Shown here: positions 8,488 to 17,951 of the stretch, piece by piece
Numbering within the stretch: position 1 is the first letter of the stretch
Layout of the letters: the number at the start of each line of letters is the position of its first letter
Source: Gimesia chilikensis
GTDB taxonomy: Bacteria > Planctomycetota > Planctomycetia > Planctomycetales > Planctomycetaceae
Assembly (NCBI RefSeq): GCF_007744075.1
Contig: NZ_CP036266.1
Span: 3,395,748-3,459,747, forward strand
Direction of reading: 5' to 3'
DNA length: 64,000 nt
Position numbers and translations under genes: made by a program
The notes under the pieces: model-generated
What the model saw: the letters and a program-made list of their open reading frames with translations, nothing else
Databases searched by the model: none
Told to the model about the DNA's origin: nothing

Positions 8488-9618
8488 GTGTCAGAGACAG
8501 ACAGCTGTGATGTACTGATTGTGGGCGGAGGTCCGGGCGGTTCATCCTGTGCCTGGGGGCTTCGCGAGTCGGGGCTGGATGTGCTGATTCTCGACAAAGC
8601 GACATTTCCCCGGGACAAAGTCTGTGCCGGCTGGATCACCCCGGCTGTGGCAGAGCTGCTGGAACTCGATCTCAAGGATTATTCACACGGGCATGTTCTG
8701 CAGCCTATCAGTCGCTTTCGCACCGGTCTGATTGGGGGAAGCACGCTGCACACTGAGTACCCCGAAACGGTCAGCTACGGGATTCGTCGTTGCGAATTCG
8801 ATCACTACCTGCTGCAGCGCTGTGGAGCCCGGGCCCGGCTGGGAGAGTCCTTTCAGTCCCTCGAACGGACAGCGGACGGCTGGCTGGTGAACGGGAATCT
8901 TTCTGCAAAAATGGTGATCGGTGCCGGAGGTCATTTCTGTCCGGTGGCGCGCGAGATCAACGACAAACATGCGGGCGATCATTCCGTGGTCCTGGCCCAG
9001 GAGACCGAAGTTCAACTCACTCCCGAACAACAGCAGCGGTGCCGCGTTCAGCCCGATACGCCGGAGCTTTATTTCTGTCGCGATTTCAAAGGCTATGCCT
9101 GGTGTTTTCTGAAGGACGGATATCTCAATGTAGGCATCGGTCGCGAAGGAGAGAAGCAACTCTCCACGGCCCGGGATGAGTTCACGGAGTACCTGGATCG
9201 GGAACAACGCGTTCCCAGGGACATCCTCGGAAAATTCAAAGGACACGCTTATCGCCTGTATGGTCTGCAGAAGCGCACAATCATTGACGACGCTCTGCTG
9301 CTGATCGGCGATGCCGCCGGCCTGGCATCACCACAAAGTGGCGAGGGAATTCGTCCGGCCATTGAATCGGGGCTGATGGCGGCAGATGTGCTGCAGAACT
9401 GTCAGCCGAATTTTGATAAAGGACAGCTACAGATCTATCAGGACCGACTGCTGGAACGATTCGGTCCCTGGCCGGATGAGCCTGCGCACAGCATGCTGCC
9501 CGATGTCTTCCGTCAGTTCCTGGGACGACAATTAATGGGAACCCAGTGGTTTACCCGCAAGGTGCTGCTGAATCGCTGGTTCCTGCAGCAGCATCTTCCC
9601 CCGCTGGTTCGCAGCTGA
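8488..9618 (+). CDS. Geranylgeranyl-reductase-family FAD-dependent oxidoreductase
   Basis: A 376-residue flavoprotein. The N-terminal FAD-binding motif is GGGPGGSSCAWGLRESGLDV, followed by DKATFPRDKVCAGW, which is the signature of the geranylgeranyl reductase/PHBH-like group. The second FAD contact GDAAGLASPQSGEGIRPA is at about residues 273-290. The start is GTG at 8488, with AGAAGGA seven nt upstream. It lies four nt behind the CFA-synthase-like gene. Family members reduce isoprenoid or other isolated C=C bonds; the coupling suggests it may reduce an alkylated fatty-acyl intermediate, which is inference. No transmembrane segment was noticed. Confidence 0.9.
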   Translation: MSETDSCDVLIVGGGPGGSSCAWGLRESGLDVLILDKATFPRDKVCAGWITPAVAELLELDLKDYSHGHVLQPISRFRTGLIGGSTLHTEYPETVSYGIRRCEFDHYLLQRCGARARLGESFQSLERTADGWLVNGNLSAKMVIGAGGHFCPVAREINDKHAGDHSVVLAQETEVQLTPEQQQRCRVQPDTPELYFCRDFKGYAWCFLKDGYLNVGIGREGEKQLSTARDEFTEYLDREQRVPRDILGKFKGHAYRLYGLQKRTIIDDALLLIGDAAGLASPQSGEGIRPAIESGLMAADVLQNCQPNFDKGQLQIYQDRLLERFGPWPDEPAHSMLPDVFRQFLGRQLMGTQWFTRKVLLNRWFLQQHLPPLVRS

Positions 9619-9627
9619 GACCGCGAT

Positions 9628-11352
9628 TTAACTCAGTTGGGACCATTCAAGTTCGATACCCTGCCCGGTCAGCTTTTGCTGGAAGTCTGCCAGTTGCTGT
9701 GGCGTGTTTCTGATCTGACGTGGTGTCGAGTGACTCGACAGTGCGTGGGCACAGAGGGCGCCTGCTGCTTCGCCAATCGACCATTCCACGGGATGCAGAC
9801 GATAGCAGCCGTTCGAGATATGTGTCGTTCCAATGTTTTTGCAACCCGGAATCAGGTTTTCGACACGTTCCGGAATCAACGCACCCAGTGGGACCTGGAA
9901 TGGCACGCTTCCCATATCGATGTAGTTGTCACCCCCCGTACTGGGGTGCAGGTCCAGGTGATAATAACCGATGCCAACCGAGTCGGCGAAGGGCTTGGCC
10001 AGCAGCGGCTTTTGATCCTTGCCCTGCACATTGAGACGTTCGTTGTAGGTCAGGTCCTGTTCCTTGATGGTCAGCTCCGCTTTGATGCGGCGGGACTCGC
10101 GAATGTAGGGATACTTCGCCAGACCGTCTTCTGTTCCCACTATATCTTTCCGCAGACGCAGGCCTGGCCAGCCTTCTCCGCCGTCCGGGCGGGGAGCTGC
10201 GGTCTGCAGCCAGTAGAGAAGTGACAGGCTGAGCTGTTTGGCGGCATGAAGCTGTTTCTCCCGCTCTGCCGGGCTAACGTCGGTAATGTTCCCCAGCATA
10301 TAGTCGTTCTGCGGCCAGTTGACGACGGTGATGTCACTGGCATACGAACCGGGAGTGAAGTTGCTGCGATCAATCATTCGGCGGTACAGCCAGAGATTGA
10401 GTGATTTCGTGCGGGGCGCAGGGCTCTCTTTTCCAGAGGGGACAAACGAGAGCGCTTTGGGTTTGAGCGTACGCGGGTGTGAGTAATCGAGTGAAAGAAT
10501 CTTACCGGACCAGGCGGGTGTGAGTGGAGGCACATGGTCTTTCCAGAAATCATACATTGCAGGCCGATCGATGGTGTGGTCTTCCCCTTCCCGATGATCG
10601 ATGGCAAAGCAGTGAGTGAGGGCTTGAATGTTCTGCGGATTGGCTGTTTCCGGGGCATGCGGTTCGCCGGTCTGCGCCTGCGATTCTGCACCGAGTACGT
10701 ATTCCGTTTTCGTCAGCGGGAGCAGGTCCCCTTCTTCGCTGGCATCGACAAAGTAAGTGCCGTTTAGTGTGACGGGGTGACCACTGCCTGCGATCTGACA
10801 TTCAACGCTTTCAATGCGGTCGCCTGTGCAGGCTGCTGACACCGGCTGAGTGTTGACGAGCAGTGTGAGCTGACCACTGCTGATCAGTGGTGCCAGCATG
10901 GACTGCAGGGCTGCGACGCCGACCTGGGGTTCATGGCAGATCCGGGAGACCGAACCGTTGCCCGGATTCAGGTTCTCCAGCTGGCGGGCTTTTTTCGTCA
11001 GCGGGTAGTGCTGTTTATAATAGTCGCGGATCAGAGCCCGGAGCTGGGCGTAGCTCTGTGTGCGTCCAAAGGACTCAATCCACTTATGCTCATCGGGGGG
11101 GACCGCCTGCTGTGAAATCTGCCCGCCGATCCAGTCGGTGGGTTCTGTCAGAATCACCGACGCGCCGTTGCGGCAAGCTGCGAGGGCGGCAGCACAGCCT
11201 CCCAGACCAGCGCCGATCACGACAACATCTGCTTTCAGTTCGCGTGGCATCGTGGCAGCGGCACTACGGGACTGCATCGCCTGCAGAAAACCAAGGCTGA
11301 AGATACCGGAACCGTAAAAGCCACACTGTTGCAGGAAACGTCGTCGATGCAT
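9628..11352 (-). CDS. Exported FAD-dependent oxidoreductase (FAD_oxidored family)
   Basis: A 574-residue protein starting MHRRRFLQQCGF, a twin-arginine-type signal, followed by the Rossmann FAD motif VVVIGAGLGGCAAALAACRN at about residues 43-62 and TEPTDWIGGQISQQA. The layout matches the pfam12831-type FAD-dependent oxidoreductases abundant in planctomycetes. FVDASEEGDLLPL and a C-terminal second FAD contact (SNGCYRLHPVEWSIGEAAG) are visible. The gene converges on the GGR-like gene with nine nt between stops. Cofactor loading before Tat export is expected. The substrate is unknown; sugar or polyol oxidation has been proposed for relatives, but nothing here decides it. Confidence 0.9.
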   Translation of the reverse strand: MHRRRFLQQCGFYGSGIFSLGFLQAMQSRSAAATMPRELKADVVVIGAGLGGCAAALAACRNGASVILTEPTDWIGGQISQQAVPPDEHKWIESFGRTQSYAQLRALIRDYYKQHYPLTKKARQLENLNPGNGSVSRICHEPQVGVAALQSMLAPLISSGQLTLLVNTQPVSAACTGDRIESVECQIAGSGHPVTLNGTYFVDASEEGDLLPLTKTEYVLGAESQAQTGEPHAPETANPQNIQALTHCFAIDHREGEDHTIDRPAMYDFWKDHVPPLTPAWSGKILSLDYSHPRTLKPKALSFVPSGKESPAPRTKSLNLWLYRRMIDRSNFTPGSYASDITVVNWPQNDYMLGNITDVSPAEREKQLHAAKQLSLSLLYWLQTAAPRPDGGEGWPGLRLRKDIVGTEDGLAKYPYIRESRRIKAELTIKEQDLTYNERLNVQGKDQKPLLAKPFADSVGIGYYHLDLHPSTGGDNYIDMGSVPFQVPLGALIPERVENLIPGCKNIGTTHISNGCYRLHPVEWSIGEAAGALCAHALSSHSTPRQIRNTPQQLADFQQKLTGQGIELEWSQLS

Positions 11353-11539
11353 GAGAATAGATTTCAGAAAACGGGTGAGATTGTCGGGGATGATTGATTA
11401 AGATAAGCGAATCACCGGTCTCACAGATAATGCGAGCTGATTTACTTTATCTTGTTTAGTATATCGGAAGCGAGACCGAACGAAAGTGAAGTTATCTGGT
11501 GAATGAATAATCGTGACAAGAAAAATGGGAGAGACTTTG

Positions 11540-13060
11540 ATGCGGAACATCGTGTGGCTGCTGCTCATCACCTGGTGTTGTGCTCCCCGGTTGTCGCTGG
11601 CGAGTGACTGTTTCGAGATTCGTGTGATCGACGCCGCTACAAAACGGGGCATTCCGCTGGTCGAGTTGAAGACCGTCAATGAGATTCAGTATGTGACCGA
11701 CAGCAATGGGATCGCTGCGGTAAATGAACCGGGACTGGTGAATCAGGAAGTCTATTTTTTCATTCGCAGTCATGGTTATGAATATCCCGCGGATGGATTC
11801 GGGTACCGGGGTAAGAAGCTGAAAGTGACATCGGGCGGGAACGCCGTTCTGGAACTGAAACGCATCAACGTGGCGGAACGGCTTTATCGCATTACGGGAG
11901 GCGGAATCTATCGGGACAGCCTGCTGACGGGGGAACCGGTGCCTTTGAAGCATCCGGTACTCAATGCGCAGGTGCTGGGATCGGACAGTGTGCAGAACAC
12001 GTTATTTCAGGGGCGGGTCTACTGGTTCTGGGGAGATACGAACCGCACCAGTTATCCTCTGGGGAACTTTCAGGTTCCCGGGGCCATCTCGGAACTGCCC
12101 GAGCGGGGAGGTCTGCCGATCGAGCGGGGAATCAACCTGGAGTATTTCGTCGATGAGAGTGGCTTTGCCAGCCAGATCTGCCCGATGCCGGGACCGGGGC
12201 CGACCTGGATCGATGCGCTGGTGACCTTGGAGGATGAATCGGGCCGGGAGCGTCTATTTGCGAAATATGTGAAGGTGAAGGCTCCACTGACGGTCTATGA
12301 ACGGGGGCTGGTCGAATTCAATTCAGAAACGAACCGGTTTGAAAAACGGAAGACATTCGATTTCGACGCACCGCTCTACCCGGTTGGTCATCCGGTGCGG
12401 CATGAAATGGAGGGGCGTGATTATCTGCTGTTCGGACTGGAGATTCCCCTGATCCGTGTGCCTGCAACTGTGGATGCCCTGGGACAACTCAGTGAATATG
12501 AAACCTACTCGTATCTTCAGCCGGGGGCTAAGAAAGGTCTCGGGACCGTCGATCGCGATGACCGGGGGCATGTGAAATATACCTGGCGGAAAGGAGTTCC
12601 CCCGTTGAGTGATGATCTGGAGCAGAGGCTCATCGCTGAGCAGCAGCTGCGACCGGAGGAAGCATTTTTCCAGTTTCGTGATCTGAAGACAAAGCAACGT
12701 GTGCAGCTGCATAACAGTTCGGTAGCCTGGAACGCCTATCGCGGCAAGTGGACGATGATCGCTTCGCAGAAGAACGGGACCTCGATGCTGGGTGAGATCT
12801 GGTATTCGGAAGCAGACAGCCCGCTGGGGCCCTGGAAGTGGGGCCGCAAGATCGTGACACACGACAGGTACAGCTTTTACAATCCGAAGCAGCATCCCCT
12901 GTTTGCCCGGGAAAACGGGCGGCTGATTTATTTTGAGGGGACTTATACAACGCTCTTCTCGGGGAATAAAGTTAAAACGCCGCGTTACGATTACAATCAG
13001 ATCATGTATCGCCTGGATCTGTCCGATCCACGGCTCGCTGCTGACCAGTTTGCGCAATAA
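11540..13060 (+). CDS. Secreted protein: regulatory-like domain plus beta-propeller-like region
   Basis: A 506-residue exported protein of unknown function. The frame opens at 11513, but GGGAGAG precedes the ATG at 11540, which begins a normal signal peptide (MRNIVWLLLITWCCAPRLS|LAS). Residues about 25-105 read as a carboxypeptidase-regulatory-like beta-sandwich (FEIRVIDAATKRGIPLVELK). The rest shows VYWFWGDTNRTSYPLGNF, repeated Gly/Trp-rich blade-like strands and GEIWYSEADSPLGPW, resembling five-bladed-propeller glycosidase-like proteins. No catalytic residues can be assigned with confidence. It diverges from the FAD oxidoreductase gene and converges on the esterase gene. Confidence 0.8.
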   Translation: MRNIVWLLLITWCCAPRLSLASDCFEIRVIDAATKRGIPLVELKTVNEIQYVTDSNGIAAVNEPGLVNQEVYFFIRSHGYEYPADGFGYRGKKLKVTSGGNAVLELKRINVAERLYRITGGGIYRDSLLTGEPVPLKHPVLNAQVLGSDSVQNTLFQGRVYWFWGDTNRTSYPLGNFQVPGAISELPERGGLPIERGINLEYFVDESGFASQICPMPGPGPTWIDALVTLEDESGRERLFAKYVKVKAPLTVYERGLVEFNSETNRFEKRKTFDFDAPLYPVGHPVRHEMEGRDYLLFGLEIPLIRVPATVDALGQLSEYETYSYLQPGAKKGLGTVDRDDRGHVKYTWRKGVPPLSDDLEQRLIAEQQLRPEEAFFQFRDLKTKQRVQLHNSSVAWNAYRGKWTMIASQKNGTSMLGEIWYSEADSPLGPWKWGRKIVTHDRYSFYNPKQHPLFARENGRLIYFEGTYTTLFSGNKVKTPRYDYNQIMYRLDLSDPRLAADQFAQ

Positions 13061-13064
13061 AAAT

Positions 13065-13103
13065 CACAGAGCCATGTCTGCTCAGGGACTGACTCTGTGT
13101 TTT
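13065..13103 (+). terminator. Probable terminator between convergent genes
   Basis: Seven-base arms CACAGAG (13065-13071) and CTCTGTG (13093-13099) enclose a smaller TCAG/CTGA hairpin and are followed by TTTT. It lies just after the stop at 13060, in the gap before the convergent esterase gene. Confidence 0.5.
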
Positions 13104-13130
13104 GATTTCGGTCAAACAGTCGCGAGCCGA

Positions 13131-14039
13131 TTACGAATCATCGCCTGTGAGTTTATCGATCAGGAAGTCATTCGTGTTTTTATATTTCTCTGATTGCGAA
13201 ACACCGGGAATCAGGAGATGACATTCCATGCCCGCCTTATCGGCTTTCTCTTTCATTTTGACACCGTAGACCGGGTGATGGATTCCGTGGCCGGCGTTTT
13301 CTGAAGGGAGTTTCATGTTGTTGCCGTACGTCATCAGCAGTGGTGGATCGTCGGCGGTCACGTGGTTGTAGGGAGAGAATTCCTTGTACAGGGCTGCGTG
13401 CTTTTCGTAGTTGTCCATGACTTCCTGCATGCTTTTACCACCCACTGATTTGTAAATCATGGCATGCTTGAGCACGTTCGGACCGAGCCAGGGTTCGATG
13501 ACCTTGGGATCGATGGAAGTCTGGCCCCCGCCAACGGCTGCTGCGGTGACCCGCGTTGATTCACGCAGGACCGGGTCTTTTGCTTTGGGGTCGGCCATGT
13601 CGTCATGACAGAGGAGCCACATGGATGTGCAGGCGCCGGCGCTGCCCCCGGTCAGAGCAATTTTATTCTTGTTGATGTTCCACTCTTTGGCTTTGTGCCG
13701 CAGGAACTGAATCGCACGCGCCGCATCATGTACGGGAGCAGGCAGCGGTGCTTCCCCCGTCAGACGGTAATTCACTGCTGCGTAGGAAATGCCTTTGTCC
13801 AGAAACGTTTTGATATTACCGGGCAGACGGGCTTTGTCACCACCGATCCAGCCACCTCCGTGGATGTAAACCAGCAGCGGTCGCGGTCCTTCCCCTTTGG
13901 CTTCCCAGAAGTCAAGCTTGTCCATTTTGTAGGGACCGTAGGAAACATCAGCATAGGTCGGTTTCGGCTGATCTGCCGCCAGGGCCGTTGATGTCATCAG
14001 TGTCAAAGCCGCAGCGAGCGAGAGTAACAGGCGTTGCAT
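13131..14039 (-). CDS. Secreted alpha/beta hydrolase, BD-FAE/esterase-lipase type
   Basis: A 302-residue hydrolase with a signal peptide (MQRLLLSLAAALTLMTSTALA|ADQ). The oxyanion-hole motif YIHGGGWIGGDK lies at about residues 57-68, and the nucleophile elbow GGSAGA near residue 134 carries the catalytic Ser. A late His (GHGIHHPVYG, about 252-261) may complete the triad. AAGGA precedes ATG 14039. Planctomycete genomes hold many such BD-FAE/carboxylesterase proteins, probably acting on acetylated or feruloylated polysaccharides; the substrate here is not known. It diverges from another alpha/beta hydrolase gene at 14256. Confidence 0.9.
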   Translation of the reverse strand: MQRLLLSLAAALTLMTSTALAADQPKPTYADVSYGPYKMDKLDFWEAKGEGPRPLLVYIHGGGWIGGDKARLPGNIKTFLDKGISYAAVNYRLTGEAPLPAPVHDAARAIQFLRHKAKEWNINKNKIALTGGSAGACTSMWLLCHDDMADPKAKDPVLRESTRVTAAAVGGGQTSIDPKVIEPWLGPNVLKHAMIYKSVGGKSMQEVMDNYEKHAALYKEFSPYNHVTADDPPLLMTYGNNMKLPSENAGHGIHHPVYGVKMKEKADKAGMECHLLIPGVSQSEKYKNTNDFLIDKLTGDDS

Positions 14040-14255
14040 AGGACGAGATCCTTGATATCGGGTGATCGGGTGAAAATTACCAGGAAGTATTTAAAAGAAA
14101 ACGAATTCCTTTCTGATCATCTTGCGCAGTTTTGGGATGGGAATCAAGAATCTAATGCGAGGAGTTCCTTTCAATCCCCGGACGGGCTATGATGCTGGAG
14201 TGTGAAGAATGAGCTGCTCTGGAGAAAACAACCGTTGAAAAGGGAGAGTGTATTG

Positions 14256-15419
14256 ATGAAACAATGGTTTCTAAGTGGATTGGTGCTGTGGAGTCTGTTG
14301 AGTACATCTCTGCTGCAGGCCGGTGATGAGACGCCAGAAGTAACTCCCGCACGCGCCCAGCAACTCTGGCAGCAGATCGCTCCCTTTTTTGAACCCGGTT
14401 CGGAATTTGAAGGTGACCTGGGGGATTTGAAAACACCGCTGAAATTCTACGATGGCAGTCCGGTGAAAACCAAAGCGGACTGGCAGAAGCGTCGTCAGGA
14501 AATTCTCAAGACCTGGCACACAATGATGGGCGAATGGCCGCCCGTGAATGAACATCCCGATGTGAAAACTCTCAAGCAGGAACAGAAGGAAGGTTATACG
14601 CAGTACACGGTTCAGTTCGACATTGCTCCCGGGCATCCGAATACCGGTTACCTGTTGATTCCCGATGGTGCGAAGCCGGATCACAGTCGTCCGGCTGTGC
14701 TGGTGGTCTATTATGAACCGGAGACCGGTGTCGGCCTGAAAGGCGAAAATCGGGACTTTGCCCGGGCCCTGGCCAAACGGGGTTTCGTGACATTTTCTGT
14801 CGGCCATGACTATTCACTCTACTATCCCAATCGCGAGAAAGCGGAGATCCAGCCGCTGTCTGCATTGGCTTATGGAGCAGCGAATGCCTTTCATGTGCTG
14901 GCGAACCGCAGTGAAGTCGATCCCGAACGGATCGGAGTCATGGGGCACTCGTATGGCGGCAAGTGGTCGATGTTCGCTTCCTGCCTGTACGATAAATTCG
15001 CCTGTGCTGCCTGGTCGGACGGCGGGATCGTCTTCAATGAAAAGCGTCCCAGCGTGAATTACTGGGAACCCTGGTACCTGGGTTATGAAGGGCCCGATTT
15101 CCGCAAACGGGGGTTGCCGACCAAAGAGAATCCAAGAACCGGTCTGTATAAACGGCTCGTCAAAGAAGGCTACGATCTGCATGAACTGCATGCGTTGATG
15201 GCGCCACGTCCATTCCTGGTATCCGGCGGTTCGGAAGATCCTCCCAGTCAGTGGCGGGCGCTGAATCACACGATCGCAGTAAATGAATTCCTGGGATATA
15301 AAAACCGGGTCGCGATGACCAATCGTGAAAAGCATTCACCGAACCCGGAATCCAATGAGCAGATCTATCGCTTCTTCGAATACTGGCTGCTACAGGATCA
15401 ACTGGATCAGCAGCAGTAA
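14256..15419 (+). CDS. Secreted alpha/beta hydrolase (acetylxylan/glucuronoyl-esterase-like)
   Basis: A 387-residue secreted hydrolase from the ATG at 14256, chosen because GGGAGAG precedes it and MKQWFLSGLVLWSLLSTSLLQA|GDE is a proper signal peptide; the open frame extends to 14202. The nucleophile elbow is GVMGHSYGGKWSMFAS (Ser about residue 231). DGGIVFNE follows, and a late Asp/His pair occurs in SGGSEDPPSQW...REKHSPN. The Lys just after the nucleophile motif resembles CE15 or acetylxylan-esterase-like planctomycete enzymes. The exact ester cleaved is unknown. Confidence 0.87.
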   Translation: MKQWFLSGLVLWSLLSTSLLQAGDETPEVTPARAQQLWQQIAPFFEPGSEFEGDLGDLKTPLKFYDGSPVKTKADWQKRRQEILKTWHTMMGEWPPVNEHPDVKTLKQEQKEGYTQYTVQFDIAPGHPNTGYLLIPDGAKPDHSRPAVLVVYYEPETGVGLKGENRDFARALAKRGFVTFSVGHDYSLYYPNREKAEIQPLSALAYGAANAFHVLANRSEVDPERIGVMGHSYGGKWSMFASCLYDKFACAAWSDGGIVFNEKRPSVNYWEPWYLGYEGPDFRKRGLPTKENPRTGLYKRLVKEGYDLHELHALMAPRPFLVSGGSEDPPSQWRALNHTIAVNEFLGYKNRVAMTNREKHSPNPESNEQIYRFFEYWLLQDQLDQQQ

Positions 15420-15460
15420 TCTGAATGCATCTGGTGAAAGTCAACCGAGACGGTCGAACG

Positions 15461-15901
15461 TTATTTCAGATCGAATTCCAGATCTGATGTGCCCCCTTCC
15501 GGAACGGTTGCCTTGAAAGGCGAGGTGCCGAAGTCACTGAACTTGTGGGGCAGTTGATTGATGGCACCGACGTCTGCAGGGAATTCGCTTTCGGGAACCT
15601 GGGAACCATCGGGCATCACGAAATGTTCAAACAGCACGCGGTAGTTTCCGGGAGGTACGCCATCGCGGCCGTCCTGGTAGCGGAGCATGAACTGGCCTGA
15701 CTCATCGGTGGTGCCTCGTCCCCCCTGCCCGTTGGTCTGTCCATCGGGAAAGAAAACCACAGAGACACCCGGCACCGCTTTGCCTTTAATCGTTACGGTT
15801 CCCCAGGTGGGAAAGGTTTTTAAATCATCACGCTTGGTCTCTGAGCTGCCGCAGGCAGTCAGGCACACTAACGACAGGATACAAAAAAATCTTACAGCCA
15901 T
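15461..15901 (-). CDS. Small lipoprotein paired with DUF1559 gene
   Basis: A 146-residue lipoprotein when started at ATG 15901 (MAVRFFCILSLVCLTA|CGSSETK, clear lipobox); the frame is open to 15949, but the extra residues would spoil the signal peptide. The mature part has WGTVTIKGKAVPGVSVVFFP, the typical opening of planctomycete regulatory-like lipoproteins, and TDESGQFMLRYQDG. It follows the second DUF1559 gene by about 87 nt and mirrors the module at 1554-2931. Role unknown. Confidence 0.85.
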   Translation of the reverse strand: MAVRFFCILSLVCLTACGSSETKRDDLKTFPTWGTVTIKGKAVPGVSVVFFPDGQTNGQGGRGTTDESGQFMLRYQDGRDGVPPGNYRVLFEHFVMPDGSQVPESEFPADVGAINQLPHKFSDFGTSPFKATVPEGGTSDLEFDLK

Positions 15902-15988
15902 GGGATTCGTTTCGAATGAAATTTCTGGAGAAAGATCAACCGGCGACAACAGTGCCGCCGATTGATCAATGGAACTGTCAGTCAGAGA

Positions 15989-16960
15989 TTAGAATTCGCC
16001 GAGTACTTTTCCATCGGCGATGTACGAGAGATAGACACGGGTGGTGGCGTCAATGTTTTCGCTGATGAAGCGAACGGCGCCATCGCCGAGCAGAACATGA
16101 CATCCGCCCGTGTGGAGGCTTCCCGAGTAACCCCAGGATGCGAGATTTCCAATGGGGCCGGTGGAGTACCAGGTGTTGATGTTGGCTCCCGCGAAGTTGG
16201 TACCATTGCCAACCCATTTCGCGAAGCCCCAGGCGGTTCCTTCACCGTTGGCAACCAGACGTGTGGTCTCGACGACTGCGACCGTGTTACTCATGCCGTC
16301 GGTGACATCACGGAATTTCGCACAGCCATTAAAGCCAAACATGGGACGTGAGGAGACTCCCAGAGAACCCCAGTTGGTGCAGGTAGTGTATTCACTGTTG
16401 GTGCTGAAATCATAGTTGGTGAAGACACCCAGCAGGGATGAGTTTCCGGGAGAAATTGAGTAGTGAGTGCTGGAAGTCGTGCTGTAGACTTCGGGGGTCG
16501 CGTCGGAGGGACAATGGAAAGCCTTAACGATGGTCGAGACGACTTCGTCATTGGCATTTCCAGAAGCACCGGGAGCGACAATCGTACCGCCGGCGGGGTT
16601 GTAGGAACCCGTAGCCAGACTGGCGTTGAACTTATTGTACAAGGAGCTCTGTTCCAGATAGGGCAGCAGCAGTAACCAGCCGCGGTGATTCAGGGTGACT
16701 TTACCGGCTGTGCTGGCAGAACCCCCGCTGCATGAACCAGAGTGAGAAACAGAGTAAGGCAGTACCCCAAACGTTTCGTTGTAGTTATGCAGTGCCAGTC
16801 CCAGTTGTTTGAGATTGTTCTTACAGGTTGAGCGTCGTGCTGCTTCACGTGCCTGCTGAACAGCGGGCAGCAGGAGCGCAATCAGGATAGCGATGATGGC
16901 AATCACCACCAGCAGTTCGATCAGCGTAAATCCTTTACGGCGTGGTTTGGGACAGGACAC
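15989..16960 (-). CDS. DUF1559 pseudopilin-like protein (H-X9-DG type), GTG start
   Basis: A second DUF1559 protein of 323 residues from the chosen start. An ATG exists at 17011, but AAGGAG sits six nt before a GTG at 16960. That start gives a compact positively charged leader (MSCPKPRRK) directly before [19 protein letters not shown], as expected for a prepilin-peptidase substrate. H-TGGCHVLLG-DG followed by AVRFISENID is the H-X9-DG signature. The adjoining lipoprotein gene lies downstream. Likely an extracytoplasmic filament or scaffold protein; function unsettled. Confidence 0.93.
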   Translation of the reverse strand: MSCPKPRRKGFTLIELLVVIAIIAILIALLLPAVQQAREAARRSTCKNNLKQLGLALHNYNETFGVLPYSVSHSGSCSGGSASTAGKVTLNHRGWLLLLPYLEQSSLYNKFNASLATGSYNPAGGTIVAPGASGNANDEVVSTIVKAFHCPSDATPEVYSTTSSTHYSISPGNSSLLGVFTNYDFSTNSEYTTCTNWGSLGVSSRPMFGFNGCAKFRDVTDGMSNTVAVVETTRLVANGEGTAWGFAKWVGNGTNFAGANINTWYSTGPIGNLASWGYSGSLHTGGCHVLLGDGAVRFISENIDATTRVYLSYIADGKVLGEF

Positions 16961-17363
16961 AGAAGACTCCTTACGAAAGAATGATGACGATCGATGAGAG
17001 AACAGCCGCACGATCTCTGCCAGTCATGTAATTCTGGCGTGACCGAATTCAGAATGTTCAGTCATTAGAAAAAGATAATAAATATCGTTAAGCAAGCAGC
17101 GTGCCAATCAGTGTGAGTCGTGGCCCAGTCTGACCGTTTTTTTGTGCATAATCAGATTAAAATAGAACTTTTGAGTTTTCTTGAGTGAATCCGCGATGTT
17201 GTCCGAAGTAGAATGGAACAGCGTAATCGGGCTCTGCTTCAGCTGTTATTGCCTGATTATTGGGCACAATCTCTCACTGAAAGTGGATTATGTCCCGCTT
17301 TGAACAGTACTATAAATTGTTGATTCCCGGCACTTTGTTTTTAACCCAGACGAGGTTCTCACC
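16961..17363. other. Divergent intergenic region
   Basis: It lies between the minus-strand DUF1559 gene and the plus-strand DUF308 gene and should hold both promoters. The part at 17055-17095 is AT-rich. No gene or strong hairpin was seen. Confidence 0.4.
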
Positions 17364-17936
17364 ATGTCGACCACTACTCCACCCGTCATCAAAAACTTCA
17401 AAATGACTGGAATCATTCTCTGTGTGCTCGGGGTGATTTCTCTGATCACACCCGCTGTAGCTGGGACTGCGGTTGTGCTGGTGATTGGATCCCTGCTGCT
17501 GTTTGGAGGGTTTCTCTACCTGTTTCAGACATCACAGGCCGGTGACACTTCTGGCAAAATGATGCACATCATCCTGGGGATTCTGATGATCCTCGGCGGC
17601 TTTGGTATCATCAGTCATCCCCTGTTCGGGTTGTCGTTCCTGACATGGATGATGGCGATGTTCTTCCTGTTTGAAGGGACCTGGAAGGTTCTGATGTCCT
17701 TCAGTCTCAAACCCGCTGCCGGTTGGGGACAGGTACTGTTCAGCGGAATTATCTCGCTGCTGCTGGGGGGACTGATCTCGGCTGAGTGGCCTCTCTCCGG
17801 ACTTTGGGCCGTAGGGACCCTGCTCGGCGTCGACCTGTTGATGACCGGATTTTTCCTGATCAACGTGGGAAGTCTGCCGGGAATGCCTGGGCAGGATCCA
17901 TCAGCGACTCCCCAGGATACAGAAACTCCGCAGTAA
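17364..17936 (+). CDS. HdeD-like DUF308 membrane protein
   Basis: A 190-residue integral membrane protein with about six hydrophobic segments (for example IILCVLGVISLITPAVAGTA, VLVIGSLLLFGGFLYLF, IILGILMILGGFGIISH). Repeated Gly-rich turns and the L-x-GG-x-G pattern are typical of the HdeD/DUF308 family. The polar C-terminal tail is rich in Pro and Gln. In enterobacteria HdeD helps survival in acid at high density; in planctomycetes its role is not known. It is a single gene converging on the lipoprotein gene at 17952. Confidence 0.85.
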   Translation: MSTTTPPVIKNFKMTGIILCVLGVISLITPAVAGTAVVLVIGSLLLFGGFLYLFQTSQAGDTSGKMMHIILGILMILGGFGIISHPLFGLSFLTWMMAMFFLFEGTWKVLMSFSLKPAAGWGQVLFSGIISLLLGGLISAEWPLSGLWAVGTLLGVDLLMTGFFLINVGSLPGMPGQDPSATPQDTETPQ

Positions 17937-17951
17937 TAAGCGGCGTGTAAA

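Noticed and set aside
12323..13057. Minus-strand frame of 244 codons
   Set aside because: Antisense to the secreted regulatory-domain protein; composition typical of a shadow frame.
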